A DNA stretch of 64,000 nucleotides, taken from Kitasatospora sp. CB01950 (GTDB lineage: Bacteria; Actinomycetota; Actinomycetes; Streptomycetales; Streptomycetaceae). Position 1 is the stretch's first letter. Each line of letters begins with the position of its first letter. The DNA is taken from positions 889,974 to 953,973 of the forward strand of contig NZ_LISX01000001.1 of assembly GCF_001905465.1 (NCBI RefSeq), in the 5' to 3' direction. The notes beneath the pieces were generated by a model, which was given only the letters and a program-made list of their open reading frames with translations, did no database searches and had not been told where the DNA came from. The translations under genes were made by a program, and so were the position numbers. Shown one piece after another: positions 8,828-17,031 of the stretch.

Positions 8828-8859
8828 GAGTGTCGCGGGAGGACATCCCGCGGCACTCT
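8827..8859 (+). promoter_or_regulatory. long hairpin in the deoA leader
   Basis: A 14-bp stem (8827-8840 with 8846-8859, only one G-T pair at the single mismatch) with a 5-base loop. It starts at the last bases of the operator palindrome and ends 30 bases before deoA. It could terminate read-through from the transporter/cdd operon, or shape the 5' end of a deoA mRNA started at the overlapping promoter. There is no clear T-run. Confidence 0.6.
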
Positions 8860-8889
8860 TCGCATTTCACACCTCTCTGGAGCACCTGC

Positions 8890-10167
8890 ATGGACGCCAT
8901 CTCCGTCATCCGGGCCAAGCGCGACCGGGGCGAGCTGACCGACCCCCAGATCGACTGGGTCATCGACGCCTACACCCGCGGCGAGGTCGCCGACGAGCAG
9001 ATGTCCGCCCTGGCCATGGCCATCCTGCTCAACGGCATGACGGCCCGGGAGATCAGCCGCTGGACCGACGCCATGATCCGCTCCGGCGAGCGCATGGACT
9101 TCTCCTCGCTCGGCGTCCCCACCGCCGACAAGCACTCCACCGGCGGCGTCGGCGACAAGATCACCCTCCCGCTCGCGCCCCTGGTCGCCGCCTGCGGCGC
9201 CGCCGTCCCGCAGCTCTCCGGCCGCGGCCTCGGCCACACCGGCGGCACCCTCGACAAGCTCGAATCCATCCCCGGCTGGCGCGCCCTGCTCTCCAACGAC
9301 GAGATGCTCTCCGTGCTGCACGGCTGCGGCGCCGTGATCTGCGCCGCCGGCGACGGCCTCGCCCCCGCCGACAAGAAGCTCTATGCCCTGCGCGATGTCA
9401 CCGGCACCGTCGAGGCCATCCCGCTGATCGCCTCCTCGATCATGTCCAAGAAGATCGCCGAAGGCACCGGCGCCCTCGTCCTGGACGTCAAGGTCGGCTC
9501 CGGCGCGTTCATGAAGAACCTCGACGACGCCCGCGAACTCGCCCGCACCATGGTCGGGTTGGGCCGCTCCGCCGGCGTCGCCACGGTCGCCCTGCTGACC
9601 GACATGTCCACCCCGCTCGGCCTCACCGCCGGCAACGCGCTCGAAGTCCGCGAGTCGCTGGAGGTGCTGGCCGGCGGCGGCCCCGCCGACGTCGTCGAAC
9701 TCACCCTCGCCCTCGCCCGCGAGATGCTCGCCGCCGCGGGCGTCCACGGCAAGGACCCGGCCGACGCGCTGCGCGACGGCTCCGCGATGGACCACTGGCG
9801 CCGCATGATCACCGCCCAGGGCGGCGACGTCGACGCCCCCCTCCCGGTCGCCCGCGAGACCCACGTCGTCCCCGCCCCCGCCACCGGCGTCCTCACCACC
9901 CTCGACGCCTACGCCGTCGGCGTCGCCGCCTGGCGCCTCGGCGCCGGCCGCGCCCGCAAGGAGGACCCCGTCCAGGCCGGCGCCGGCGTCGAACTCCACG
10001 CCAAGCCCGGCGACACCGTCACCGCCGGCCAGCCCCTCCTCACCCTCCACACCGACACCCCCGAGCGCTTCCCCTACGCCCTGGAAGCCCTCACCGACGC
10101 CCTCACCGTCGCCCCCACCGGCACCGCCTTCACCCCGGCCCCGATCGTCCTCGACCGGATCGCCTGA
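8890..10167 (+). CDS. deoA: thymidine (pyrimidine-nucleoside) phosphorylase
   Basis: 425 residues. It catalyses phosphorolysis of thymidine/deoxyuridine (and possibly uridine) to the base and (deoxy)ribose 1-phosphate. Family signatures are clear: DKHSTGGVGDK (phosphate-binding loop, about residue 82), SGRGLGHTGGTLDKLESIPG and KKIAEGTGALVLDVKVGSGAF. The C-terminal third is the biotinyl-like domain typical of this family. The ATG at 8890 has a short GGAG site. It has its own operator-like palindrome and leader hairpin, though it directly follows cdd. Confidence 0.95.
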   Translation: MDAISVIRAKRDRGELTDPQIDWVIDAYTRGEVADEQMSALAMAILLNGMTAREISRWTDAMIRSGERMDFSSLGVPTADKHSTGGVGDKITLPLAPLVAACGAAVPQLSGRGLGHTGGTLDKLESIPGWRALLSNDEMLSVLHGCGAVICAAGDGLAPADKKLYALRDVTGTVEAIPLIASSIMSKKIAEGTGALVLDVKVGSGAFMKNLDDARELARTMVGLGRSAGVATVALLTDMSTPLGLTAGNALEVRESLEVLAGGGPADVVELTLALAREMLAAAGVHGKDPADALRDGSAMDHWRRMITAQGGDVDAPLPVARETHVVPAPATGVLTTLDAYAVGVAAWRLGAGRARKEDPVQAGAGVELHAKPGDTVTAGQPLLTLHTDTPERFPYALEALTDALTVAPTGTAFTPAPIVLDRIA

Positions 10168-10201
10168 CGGTTTCGCCGTGGCGTCCTGCGTGCCCGCTCT
10201 G

Positions 10202-10756
10202 TCAGGAGTAGGTGCGCAGGACGCCGGTGTCGAGGGTCCAGGGGCCGACGGTGATGGTGTCGCCGAACACGAAGTGCTCGCGGCCGGCGTACTCGGGCTC
10301 GTCATGGACGATGCCGGTGCCCTTTCGGGGGTCGACGAGCAGATAGGTCGGGATACCCATGGCCGAGTAGTCGCGGACCTTGATCAGGTAGTCGTTCTCC
10401 GGGTTGGACGCCGAGACGATCTCCACGACCAGGAGGACCTGATGAGGGAGCAGCGCGGCTTCCTCGTCGTTCAGGGCCTCCTCGGGGAAGACCATGATGT
10501 CGGGGTTGCGGAGTCGGCCTCGGACGGGATCCACCAGGTCCGCGCCGCCGTGGGCGAGGTGGCCGGGGTGGGTTTGCGGAAGCTGGTCGTTGAGCTGGCG
10601 GGCGATGCGGATGACGGCGAGCTCGTGGCGGCTCACCGGCGACATCGTCACGACGATCTGGCCGTCCGCGATCTCGATCTTTCCTGTGCCCGGCACCTGC
10701 GGAAGCTGGTCGGCGATCTCGCGGAGCCTGGCGAACACGGCAGGGTCGACGCTCAT
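10202..10756 (-). CDS. Uma2 family (DUF820) putative restriction-endonuclease-fold protein
   Basis: 184 residues. Uma2 proteins have a PD-(D/E)XK nuclease-like fold, are very common in streptomycetes and have no settled function. Seen here: RLRNPDIMVF (the PD-type Asp) and LLVVEIVSASNPENDYLIKVRDYSAMGIPTYLLVDP, where the E-V-x-S pair, K and D form the expected D-E-K core. The ATG overlaps the stop of the upstream MFS gene as ATGA, so it is probably translated from the same message. A TACGCT hexamer 6 bases before the ATG could also serve a separate leaderless transcript. Confidence 0.82.
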   Translation of the reverse strand: MSVDPAVFARLREIADQLPQVPGTGKIEIADGQIVVTMSPVSRHELAVIRIARQLNDQLPQTHPGHLAHGGADLVDPVRGRLRNPDIMVFPEEALNDEEAALLPHQVLLVVEIVSASNPENDYLIKVRDYSAMGIPTYLLVDPRKGTGIVHDEPEYAGREHFVFGDTITVGPWTLDTGVLRTYS

Positions 10757-12030
10757 GCCCGGAGCGTATCGACGGCCACCGCCCGCCGGGCGGCCGTGGC
10801 GCGGTGGGTGGCGTACAGCGTCACGCCGGCCGCGCAGGCCATGGCGGTGAGGGCGACGGTGGCGGTGCCCGACCAGCCGGTGGAGTGGTAGGCGTCGGCG
10901 CCGATCGTGCCGCCCAGGCTGTTGCCGAGGTAGTAGGCGATCAGGTAGAGCGCGGAGGCCTGGGCGCGGCCGGTGGTGGCGGTGCGGCCGACCGAGGAGG
11001 ACGCCGTCGCGTGGCCGGCGAAGAAGCCCGCGGTGATCAGGACCAGGCCGAGGATCGCGCAGAACAGCGAGTTCGCGAGGGAGAACAGCAGACCTGCCGT
11101 GGTGGTGGAGATCGCCAGGTAGAGGGTGCCGCGCCGGCCCCAGCGGGCGGTCAGCCGGCCGGCCGAGGCGGAGGACGCCGTGCCGACCAGGTAGACCACG
11201 AAGATCGACGCCGCGACCGACTCCGGCAGGTGGAACGGCGCCGAGACCAGCCGGTACCCGACGGTGTTGTAGACCGCGCCGAAGACCGCCATGAACAGCA
11301 TGCCGAGCGCGTACAGCCGCACCAGCAGCGGGTTGCGCAGGTGCCCGGCGACGGTCGCCGCCAGCTCCCGGGCGTTCACCGGCGTCCGCCGGAAGTGCTT
11401 GGCCCGGGGGATCAGCAGCCGGAACGCGAGCACCGCCAGCAGTGCGAGGACCGCCGAGACGGCCAGCCCCGCGCGCCAGCCCCACGCGGCCGCGGCCCAG
11501 CCCGAGACCAGGCGTCCGCCCATCCCGCCGATCGAGTTGCCGGCCACGTACAGGCCCATCGCGGAGGCCAGCGCCGCCGGGTGCACCTCCTCCGCGAGAT
11601 ACGCCATCGCGGTGGCCGGGAGCCCCGCCAGCGCCGCGCCCTGGACGGCCCGCAGGACCACCAGCGTGGTGAGGTCCGGGGCGAACGGCAGCGCGAGGGC
11701 GAGCAGCGCGGCGGCCAGCGTGGACGCCGTCATCACGGCAGTGCGCCCGTACCGGTCGGAGAGGGCGCTGGCGGGCAGCAGGGCGAGCGCCAGACCCAGC
11801 GTGGACGCGGAGGCCGTCCAGCTGGCCCGACCGGGCGTCAGGTCGAGGTCGGCGGAGAGCACCGGCAGCAGGCCCTGCGTGGAGTACAGCAGGACGAAGG
11901 TGGCGACACCCGCCGCGAACAGGGCGAGGTTGGCGCGGCGGAAGTCCCGGCTTCCGGGGCGCAGGCGCAGGTCGGAAACGGCTTCGGGGGCAGGGGCGGG
12001 CGCGGACGCCTCGGTACTGGCAGGCTGCAT
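10753..12030 (-). CDS. MFS transporter
   Basis: 425 residues with about 12 hydrophobic segments. The loop motif SDRYGRTAVM (about residue 87, MFS motif A) is present, and the fold resembles the inner membrane exporters of the YnfM/AraJ type (proton-driven efflux). The ATG at 12030 is preceded at 7 bases by TAGCGT on the same strand, suggesting a leaderless message. The gene is divergent from a LysR regulator, the usual arrangement for regulator-controlled exporters. The substrate is unknown. Confidence 0.88.
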   Translation of the reverse strand: MQPASTEASAPAPAPEAVSDLRLRPGSRDFRRANLALFAAGVATFVLLYSTQGLLPVLSADLDLTPGRASWTASASTLGLALALLPASALSDRYGRTAVMTASTLAAALLALALPFAPDLTTLVVLRAVQGAALAGLPATAMAYLAEEVHPAALASAMGLYVAGNSIGGMGGRLVSGWAAAAWGWRAGLAVSAVLALLAVLAFRLLIPRAKHFRRTPVNARELAATVAGHLRNPLLVRLYALGMLFMAVFGAVYNTVGYRLVSAPFHLPESVAASIFVVYLVGTASSASAGRLTARWGRRGTLYLAISTTTAGLLFSLANSLFCAILGLVLITAGFFAGHATASSSVGRTATTGRAQASALYLIAYYLGNSLGGTIGADAYHSTGWSGTATVALTAMACAAGVTLYATHRATAARRAVAVDTLRA

Positions 12031-12058
12031 GGCAATGACGCTAGGGCGGCGCGGTCTG

Positions 12059-12103
12059 ATGCGTCCAATGCATGAATGCGGGATGATCCATGCCGTGACG
12101 CAT
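12059..12103. promoter_or_regulatory. nested dyads in the MFS-lysR intergenic region, likely LysR site
   Basis: Two inverted repeats share almost the same centre: ATGCGTC (12059-12065) with GACGCAT (12097-12103), and GCATG (12070-12074) with CATGC (12089-12093). They cover the region where the MFS -35 box should be (its -10, TAGCGT, is at 12038-12043 on the minus strand) and the possible lysR start codons. This is what an autoregulatory LysR binding site would look like. Confidence 0.5.
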
Positions 12104-13051
12104 GAGAGCAGCTCCGCGCCGGTCCGCCTCGCCGAACTCGGTCCGGACACCGATGTGACGCGCCTCGCACCGCAGTTGGCGGAGTTCGCGGCGGTCGCCC
12201 GACTCGAACACGTCACCCGGGCCGCACAGCTCCTCGGCATGCCGCAACCCACCCTCTCCCGCGCCGTCGCCCGCCTGGAGGCACAGCTCGGCGTCGACCT
12301 GCTCGCCCGCCAGGGCCGCACCGTCCGCCTCACCCGGGCCGGACGGCTGCTGCTGGACGCCGTCGAACGCGCGCTCACCGAGGTCGAACGCGGCGCGGAG
12401 GCGGCGCGGGCGGAGGCCGACCCGGCGGCGGGGCGGGTCGCCTTCGGCTTCCTCCACACCATGGGGACGGACGCGGTGCCCGCCCTGCTCCGGGGGTTCC
12501 GGGCCGGGCACCCACAGGTCCGCTTCCAACTGGTGCAGGACTACGTCGCGGCGATGCTGGAACGGCTGCGCGCCGGGGAGTTGGACCTCTGCCTGGTCTC
12601 CCCGCTGCCCGACGCACCGGACCTGACGGCCCGTCCGCTCGACGAACAGCGCCTCTACCTGACCGTCCCCGCCGATCACCGGCTGGCCGCCCGCCGCCGC
12701 ATCCGGCTCGCCGAGGTCGCCGACGAACCCTGGGTGACCGTCGAGGAAGGCTACGGACTGCGCCACATCATGGAGGGCTTCTGCGCGGAGGCCGGCTTCA
12801 CCCCGCGGATCGCCTTCGAGGGCGAGGAGGTCGAAACCCTCCGCGGCCTGGTCGCCGCCGGCCTCGGCGTCGCCCTCCTCCCACCCGCCCTCGTCCCCCG
12901 CCCGGGCGTCGTCGAACTCGAAGTCACCGCCCCCCGCACCCGCCGCGCCATCGGCCTCGCCTGGCACGCGACACGTCCTCTGACACCGCCGTCCGCCGCC
13001 TTCCGTGACTTCGTGCTGTCGCGCCGGGGCAGCATCCTGGCCCACGACTGA
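12083..13051 (+). CDS. LysR family transcriptional regulator
   Basis: About 322 residues. The winged helix-turn-helix is at about residues 28-87 (EFAAVARLEHVTRAAQLLG, QPTLSRAVARLEAQLG, LLARQGRTVRLTRAG), followed by the periplasmic-binding-like effector domain (VAFGFLHTMGTDAVPALLRGF to the C-terminus). The start is uncertain: ATG at 12068 and 12083 and GTG at 12095 are in frame, and none has a clear ribosome site; a dyad overlaps all of them. It probably controls the divergent MFS/Uma2 pair. Its last codons lie in the first copy of a degenerate repeat that continues downstream. Confidence 0.9.
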   Translation: MIHAVTHESSSAPVRLAELGPDTDVTRLAPQLAEFAAVARLEHVTRAAQLLGMPQPTLSRAVARLEAQLGVDLLARQGRTVRLTRAGRLLLDAVERALTEVERGAEAARAEADPAAGRVAFGFLHTMGTDAVPALLRGFRAGHPQVRFQLVQDYVAAMLERLRAGELDLCLVSPLPDAPDLTARPLDEQRLYLTVPADHRLAARRRIRLAEVADEPWVTVEEGYGLRHIMEGFCAEAGFTPRIAFEGEEVETLRGLVAAGLGVALLPPALVPRPGVVELEVTAPRTRRAIGLAWHATRPLTPPSAAFRDFVLSRRGSILAHD

Positions 13052-13530
13052 GCGGAGGTCCGCTTCGCGGCGGAGAGCGGGGGAACACGCCATCGGGCTT
13101 CGCCCGGCGCGTCCTTGCTGTCGCCGTTTGCGCCGGGGCGGCATCCTGGCCCGCGGCTGGGCGGGGTCGGCTTCGCGGCACAGGGGTGCCGGGGTGGGCC
13201 TTCGGTCGCGTGGGTTCCGCTTCGCGGCAGAGGGTGGGGGAGTGGGTCATCGGGGCTGCGCTGGTGCGCGGCGCGTCTTTGCTGTCGCCTGTCGCGCCGG
13301 GGCGGCATGCTCGCCCACGGCTGGGCGGAGGTTCCCGCTTCGAATTGGGGGCCGGCGGAGTTGAGCGTTCGGCCGGCTGGGTTCTGCTTCGCCGCGGAGG
13401 GCGGGGGAGCTCGCCATCGGGCGGCGCGTCCTTGTTGCCGTCGTTTGCGCTGTCGCGCCGGGCGGCAGCCTCGCCCACGTGTCGGGGTGGGCGTTCGGCT
13501 GCGGGGGTTTCGCTTCGCGGTTGGCGGGCC
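13021..13530. repeat. degenerate tandem repeat array starting in the lysR 3' end
   Basis: Two module types alternate. Module A (about 35 bp, core GCGCCGGGGCGGCATCCT) occurs near 13021, 13130, 13294 and 13454. Module B (about 37 bp, core CGCTTCGCGGCGGAG) occurs near 13061, 13218, 13385 and 13510. The period is about 155-165 bp in the later copies. The first A copy contains the last codons and stop of lysR. No gene fits the 648 bases between lysR and add (13052-13699); open frames here are composition artefacts. Confidence 0.65.
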
Positions 13531-13671
13531 TTCGGCCCGGCCCGGCGGGCCTTGGTGGCGCTGTTCTGTCCGCGTGCGGGTGCCCGGGCCGGTGGGGTTG
13601 GGCGGGCCACCGGTCGGGTGCGGTGGGCGAGTTGCTCGTTCGGGTTGGCGCAGCGTGTGGCGGTAGGCGAT

Positions 13672-13683
13672 CTACGCGCGTAG
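13672..13683. promoter_or_regulatory. putative nucleoside-regulon operator, add promoter
   Basis: CTACGCGCGTAG is a perfect 12-bp palindrome immediately upstream of the probable -10 TATGCT (13688-13693). The ATG of add is 6 bases after that hexamer, so the message should be leaderless and the operator would sit between the -35 and -10 elements. Confidence 0.7.
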
Positions 13684-13699
13684 GCGCTATGCTCCGGCA

Positions 13700-14845
13700 A
13701 TGGAGAAGCAGATCACTCTCGCGGGCACCACGGCCCCGCGCATTCCCACGGCGGAGCAGATCGCCCGCGCCCCCAAGGTCCTGCTGCACGACCACCTGGA
13801 CGGTGGGTTGCGGCCGGAGACCATCGTCGAACTGGCCGCCGACTGCGGGTACGAGGGCCTGCCGACCACGGACCCGAAGCAGCTCGGGGTGTGGTTCCGG
13901 GAGGCGGCGGACTCCGGGTCGCTGGTGCGGTACCTGGAGACGTTCGCGCACACGTGCGCGGTGATGCAGACCCGGGACGCGCTGGTCCGGGTGGCCGCGG
14001 ACTGTGCGGAGGACCTGGCGGCGGACGGCGTGGTGTACGCCGAGGTGCGGTACGCGCCGGAGCAGCACCTGGAGGCGGGGCTGACGCTGGACGAGGTGGT
14101 GGAGGCCGTCAACGAGGGCTTCCGGCTGGGCGAGGCGAACGCCCGGGCGCGCGGCCACCGGATCCGGGTGGGGACGCTGCTGACCGCGATGCGGCACGCG
14201 GCCCGCTCGCTGGAGATCGCCGAGCTGGCGAACCGTCACCGGGACGCCGGGGTCGTCGGGTTCGACATCGCGGGTGCGGAGGCGGGCTACCCGCCCACCC
14301 GGCACCAGGCGGCGTTCGACTACCTGAAGGGCGAGAACAACCACTTCACCATCCACGCCGGCGAGGCCTTCGGTCTGCCGTCGATCTGGGAGGCGGTGCA
14401 GTGCTGCGGCGCCGACCGGCTCGGTCACGGCGTGCGGATCGTGGACGACATCACGGTCCGCGAGGACGGCCGGGTGGAGCTGGGTCGGCTGGCCGCGTAC
14501 GTGCGCGACAAGCGGGTGCCGCTGGAGATGTGCCCGACCTCGAACCTGCAGACCGGCGCGGCGGCGTCGTACGCCGAGCACCCGATCGGGCTGCTGGCGG
14601 AGCTGAAGTTCCGGGTCACCGTCAACACCGACAACCGGCTGATGAGCGGCACCAGCATGAGCCGCGAGTTCGGGCACCTGGTGGAGGCGTTCGGCTACAC
14701 GCTGGGCGACCTGGAGTGGTTCACCGTCAACGCCATGAAGTCGGCGTTCCTGCCGTTCGACGAGCGGCTGGCGATGATCAGCGACGTGATCAAGCCCGGG
14801 TACGCGGAGCTCAAGGCCGAGTGGCTGTTCGGCCCGCGCGACTGA
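13700..14845 (+). CDS. add: adenosine deaminase
   Basis: 381 residues. It converts adenosine/deoxyadenosine to inosine/deoxyinosine. Motifs: [10 protein letters not shown] (HxHxDG zinc ligands, about residue 31), HAGEAFG (catalytic Glu with zinc His, about 218), [18 protein letters not shown], and [12 protein letters not shown] (zinc Asp). It has no ribosome site; TATGCT 6 bases before the ATG points to leaderless transcription. Its product inosine is the substrate of the phosphorylase at 36498. The upstream palindrome ties it to the deoA/deoC/deoD/bmp promoters. Confidence 0.95.
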   Translation: MEKQITLAGTTAPRIPTAEQIARAPKVLLHDHLDGGLRPETIVELAADCGYEGLPTTDPKQLGVWFREAADSGSLVRYLETFAHTCAVMQTRDALVRVAADCAEDLAADGVVYAEVRYAPEQHLEAGLTLDEVVEAVNEGFRLGEANARARGHRIRVGTLLTAMRHAARSLEIAELANRHRDAGVVGFDIAGAEAGYPPTRHQAAFDYLKGENNHFTIHAGEAFGLPSIWEAVQCCGADRLGHGVRIVDDITVREDGRVELGRLAAYVRDKRVPLEMCPTSNLQTGAAASYAEHPIGLLAELKFRVTVNTDNRLMSGTSMSREFGHLVEAFGYTLGDLEWFTVNAMKSAFLPFDERLAMISDVIKPGYAELKAEWLFGPRD

Positions 14846-15055
14846 CACATGTCGGCACGCGCTGGCACGACGACACGCCGTCAATGTCCGTGGAGATGGT
14901 CGGACTTATCACTCGGGGGAGTGGCCCAGTTTTGAACCGTGCGCCTCGTTCTCACTACGGTGGGCCGGTCACTGCTGACTCGGTGTGACGGCCGCGCCCT
15001 GAATCCCCCTGGCGTCCGACCCCGCACCGGCCCGACCAGGACTGAGGACGCACAC

Positions 15056-15538
15056 ATGAAGCAGGCCACTCTGAAGGCCGCCGGCACCGCCGTGCTCGGC
15101 GTCGTCGCCGCCGTCGTCGCCGCAGGCACCGCCTCGGCCGCGCCGGTCGCCCCCGGCGGCCTCGGGCTGCCGACCGGCGCGCTCACCAACCCGGGCGTGA
15201 CGGGTGCCGCCACCGGCGCCGTGAGCAAGCTGCCCGGCGCCGACCAGCTCGGCACCGTGACCGGCGCGCTCAACCCGGCCGCCGGCACCCCGGCGCAGGC
15301 CGCTGCCCCGGCCCGGGGCACGGAGCAGGCCGGCCCGGTCGCCGAGCAGGTCGGCCCGGCCGGTGTCGACGCGCAGGGCGTCGCTCCCGAGGCCGCCCAC
15401 CGGATCGGCGGGCTGGACGCCGTTCCCGGCGGCGCGGGCCTGGCCAAGACCCCGGTCGGCGGCGTGCTCAGCACGCTGACCAGCCTCTCCCCGACCAGCG
15501 GAGCGGCCCCGGGCCTGCCGGCCCTGCCCGTCGGCTGA
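15056..15538 (+). CDS. small secreted Ala/Gly/Pro-rich protein
   Basis: 160 residues. The ATG at 15056 follows a GAGGAC ribosome site. The signal peptide (MKQATLKAAG start, hydrophobic VLGVVAAVVAA) has a likely cleavage at ASA/APV near residue 30. The mature part is low in complexity (Ala, Gly, Pro, Val), with no cysteine and no recognisable catalytic motif. It may be exported and surface-associated, but its function is unknown. A strong terminator follows, so it is probably a single-gene unit. Confidence 0.75.
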   Translation: MKQATLKAAGTAVLGVVAAVVAAGTASAAPVAPGGLGLPTGALTNPGVTGAATGAVSKLPGADQLGTVTGALNPAAGTPAQAAAPARGTEQAGPVAEQVGPAGVDAQGVAPEAAHRIGGLDAVPGGAGLAKTPVGGVLSTLTSLSPTSGAAPGLPALPVG

Positions 15539-15557
15539 CGCGGCCCGCACACGGCCG

Positions 15558-15588
15558 AGGGGCCGTCCCGCACTGCGGGGCGGCCCCT
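15558..15588. terminator. terminator between convergent genes
   Basis: 14-bp stem (15558-15571 with 15575-15588, one G-T wobble) with a 3-base loop, 20 bases after the stop of the secreted protein gene and facing the leftward pspC gene. Confidence 0.75.
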
Positions 15589-15630
15589 TCGTCATGGGCG
15601 GCGGCGGGCGTCGGGGGCGACGCGGGCCGG

Positions 15631-15813
15631 TCACGGCTCCTGGGGGAGCAGCACCCAGAGCGCCAGGTAGATCAGGAACTGCGGGCCGGGCAGCAGGCAG
15701 GAGGCCAGGAAGATGGCCCGGACCGTCCACGGGGTCAGGCCGAAGCGCTGGGCGATACCGGCGCAGACGCCGCCGATGACGCGGTTGTGACGGGGACGGG
15801 CAAGGGCGCTCAT
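15631..15813 (-). CDS. PspC domain membrane protein
   Basis: 60 residues, an isolated PspC domain. It starts MSALARPRHNRVIGGVCAGIAQRFG (the conserved core is NRVIGGVCAGIA), then LTPWTVRAIFLAS, and has a hydrophobic helix FLIYLALWVLLP at the C-terminus. A GGAGGAGAAG ribosome site precedes the ATG at 15813. PspC domains act in envelope stress and membrane sensing. Between this gene and the next one to the right (15814-16087) there is only a hairpin (15952-15960 with 15973-15981). Confidence 0.85.
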   Translation of the reverse strand: MSALARPRHNRVIGGVCAGIAQRFGLTPWTVRAIFLASCLLPGPQFLIYLALWVLLPQEP

Positions 15814-16087
15814 CTTCTCCTCCGAGGGAGTGCTCCCGGGTCGGGCGGTCCGACCGGGCTGACTCCATCCTCGCGCCGGGACCAGCGGTTTTCCGTCCGT
15901 CGCGATGCGGATTCGGACCCGGAGGCGCTCCCCGTCCGGGCGGATCCGGATCTCGGGGTCGACTCCGGGGCGGACCCCGAGGTTGGCTGCCGGAAAGCCG
16001 GGTAGCGACCCGTTTCGAGTCGCCGCGCGATCGGCTGGGACACTCGCGCCACCGGGTTCACGGGGGAACGAGCGAGGGGCGAGAGCG

Positions 16088-16882
16088 ATGCGGACGAGGC
16101 GACAGTGGCCGGCCAGGGCCGTGCTGGCGGGGCTGGTCGTGCTGGGGATGGCCGGGGTGGTCTCGGTGGCGTCCTGCGAACCGGACCGGGCCGGCGAGAA
16201 CGACCCGGCGGCCGCGACGGACAACGGGCTGGAGGCACTGACGGCCGAAGAGATCCTGGACAAGGCCCGCGGGGCGGGCGCCGACGTGGCCTCGCTACGC
16301 GGCACCGTCCGGACGAAGCAGGAGTCCGGAACCCTGGAGTACTCGCTCTCCGTCGCCCGGAACGGCGACTGCACCGGGACGGTGTCCGAGGGCGGCGTCG
16401 AGGCGGAGGTGCTGCGCCAGGGCGGCACGGTGTGGGTGAAGCCGTCCGCCGCGATGCTCCCGCAGCTGCTGCCGGACGCCGGGCCCGACCTCGCCGACAA
16501 GTGGCTGGCCGGTACCGGCGAGCTCGGCCGGCGCTACGGCGGCTACTGCGACCTGGTGTTCGGGACGGCGACCGCCGGCGGACCGCTCAAGCCGGCCGAC
16601 GAGGCCACCGAGTGGACCACGACGGGCGTCCGGCCGGTGAGCGGGGCCCCGGCGGTGTTCCTCGCCTTCCGGTCCGGCGGCGGGGGCGAGCACGCCCGGT
16701 TCGGGACGGTGGCGATCGCCGCCGACGGGCCGCCGCACCTGCTGTCGGTGGACGAGACCGGCGACAGCGCCGTCGCGATGCGCTTCGACGCCTTCGGCGA
16801 GCCGGTGGACGTCGCCCCGCCGCCCGCCGACGCGTCCGCCGACGCGAGCGGCCGCCGGATCGTCCTCGACCCGCCGCGCTGA
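16088..16882 (+). CDS. lipoprotein, first of four paralogs
   Basis: 264 residues. Lipoprotein signal with lipobox VASC (Cys30). After an Ala/Asp-rich linker comes a domain starting EEILDKARGAGADVASLRG. Two further cysteines, in NGDCTG and YCDLV, recur at equivalent places in the three genes that follow (17032, 17940, 18986). The overall pattern (helix, then beta strands, with a GTVWVKPS strand) resembles the LppX/LprG or LolA-like lipid-binding fold, but this is inference. It should be anchored on the outer membrane face; the cargo or partner is unknown. Confidence 0.8.
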   Translation: MRTRRQWPARAVLAGLVVLGMAGVVSVASCEPDRAGENDPAAATDNGLEALTAEEILDKARGAGADVASLRGTVRTKQESGTLEYSLSVARNGDCTGTVSEGGVEAEVLRQGGTVWVKPSAAMLPQLLPDAGPDLADKWLAGTGELGRRYGGYCDLVFGTATAGGPLKPADEATEWTTTGVRPVSGAPAVFLAFRSGGGGEHARFGTVAIAADGPPHLLSVDETGDSAVAMRFDAFGEPVDVAPPPADASADASGRRIVLDPPR

Positions 16883-17031
16883 GCGGACGCCGGGCACCGT
16901 CACACCCTTCTTCTTCCGGGCAAACGCGGGCAAAGGCGTGGTGAAGGGGCAGAACTGACTGGTGGTCGGGGTCGAAGCAATGACACACTCACGCGATTTG
17001 ATTTTCTTCCGCTGAACATGGGGGAGTTCCT

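Noticed and set aside
13115..13683. Several overlapping open frames of 160-190 codons in the gap before add
   Set aside because: They lie in the degenerate repeat array, appear in three frames at once and show no protein-like motif.
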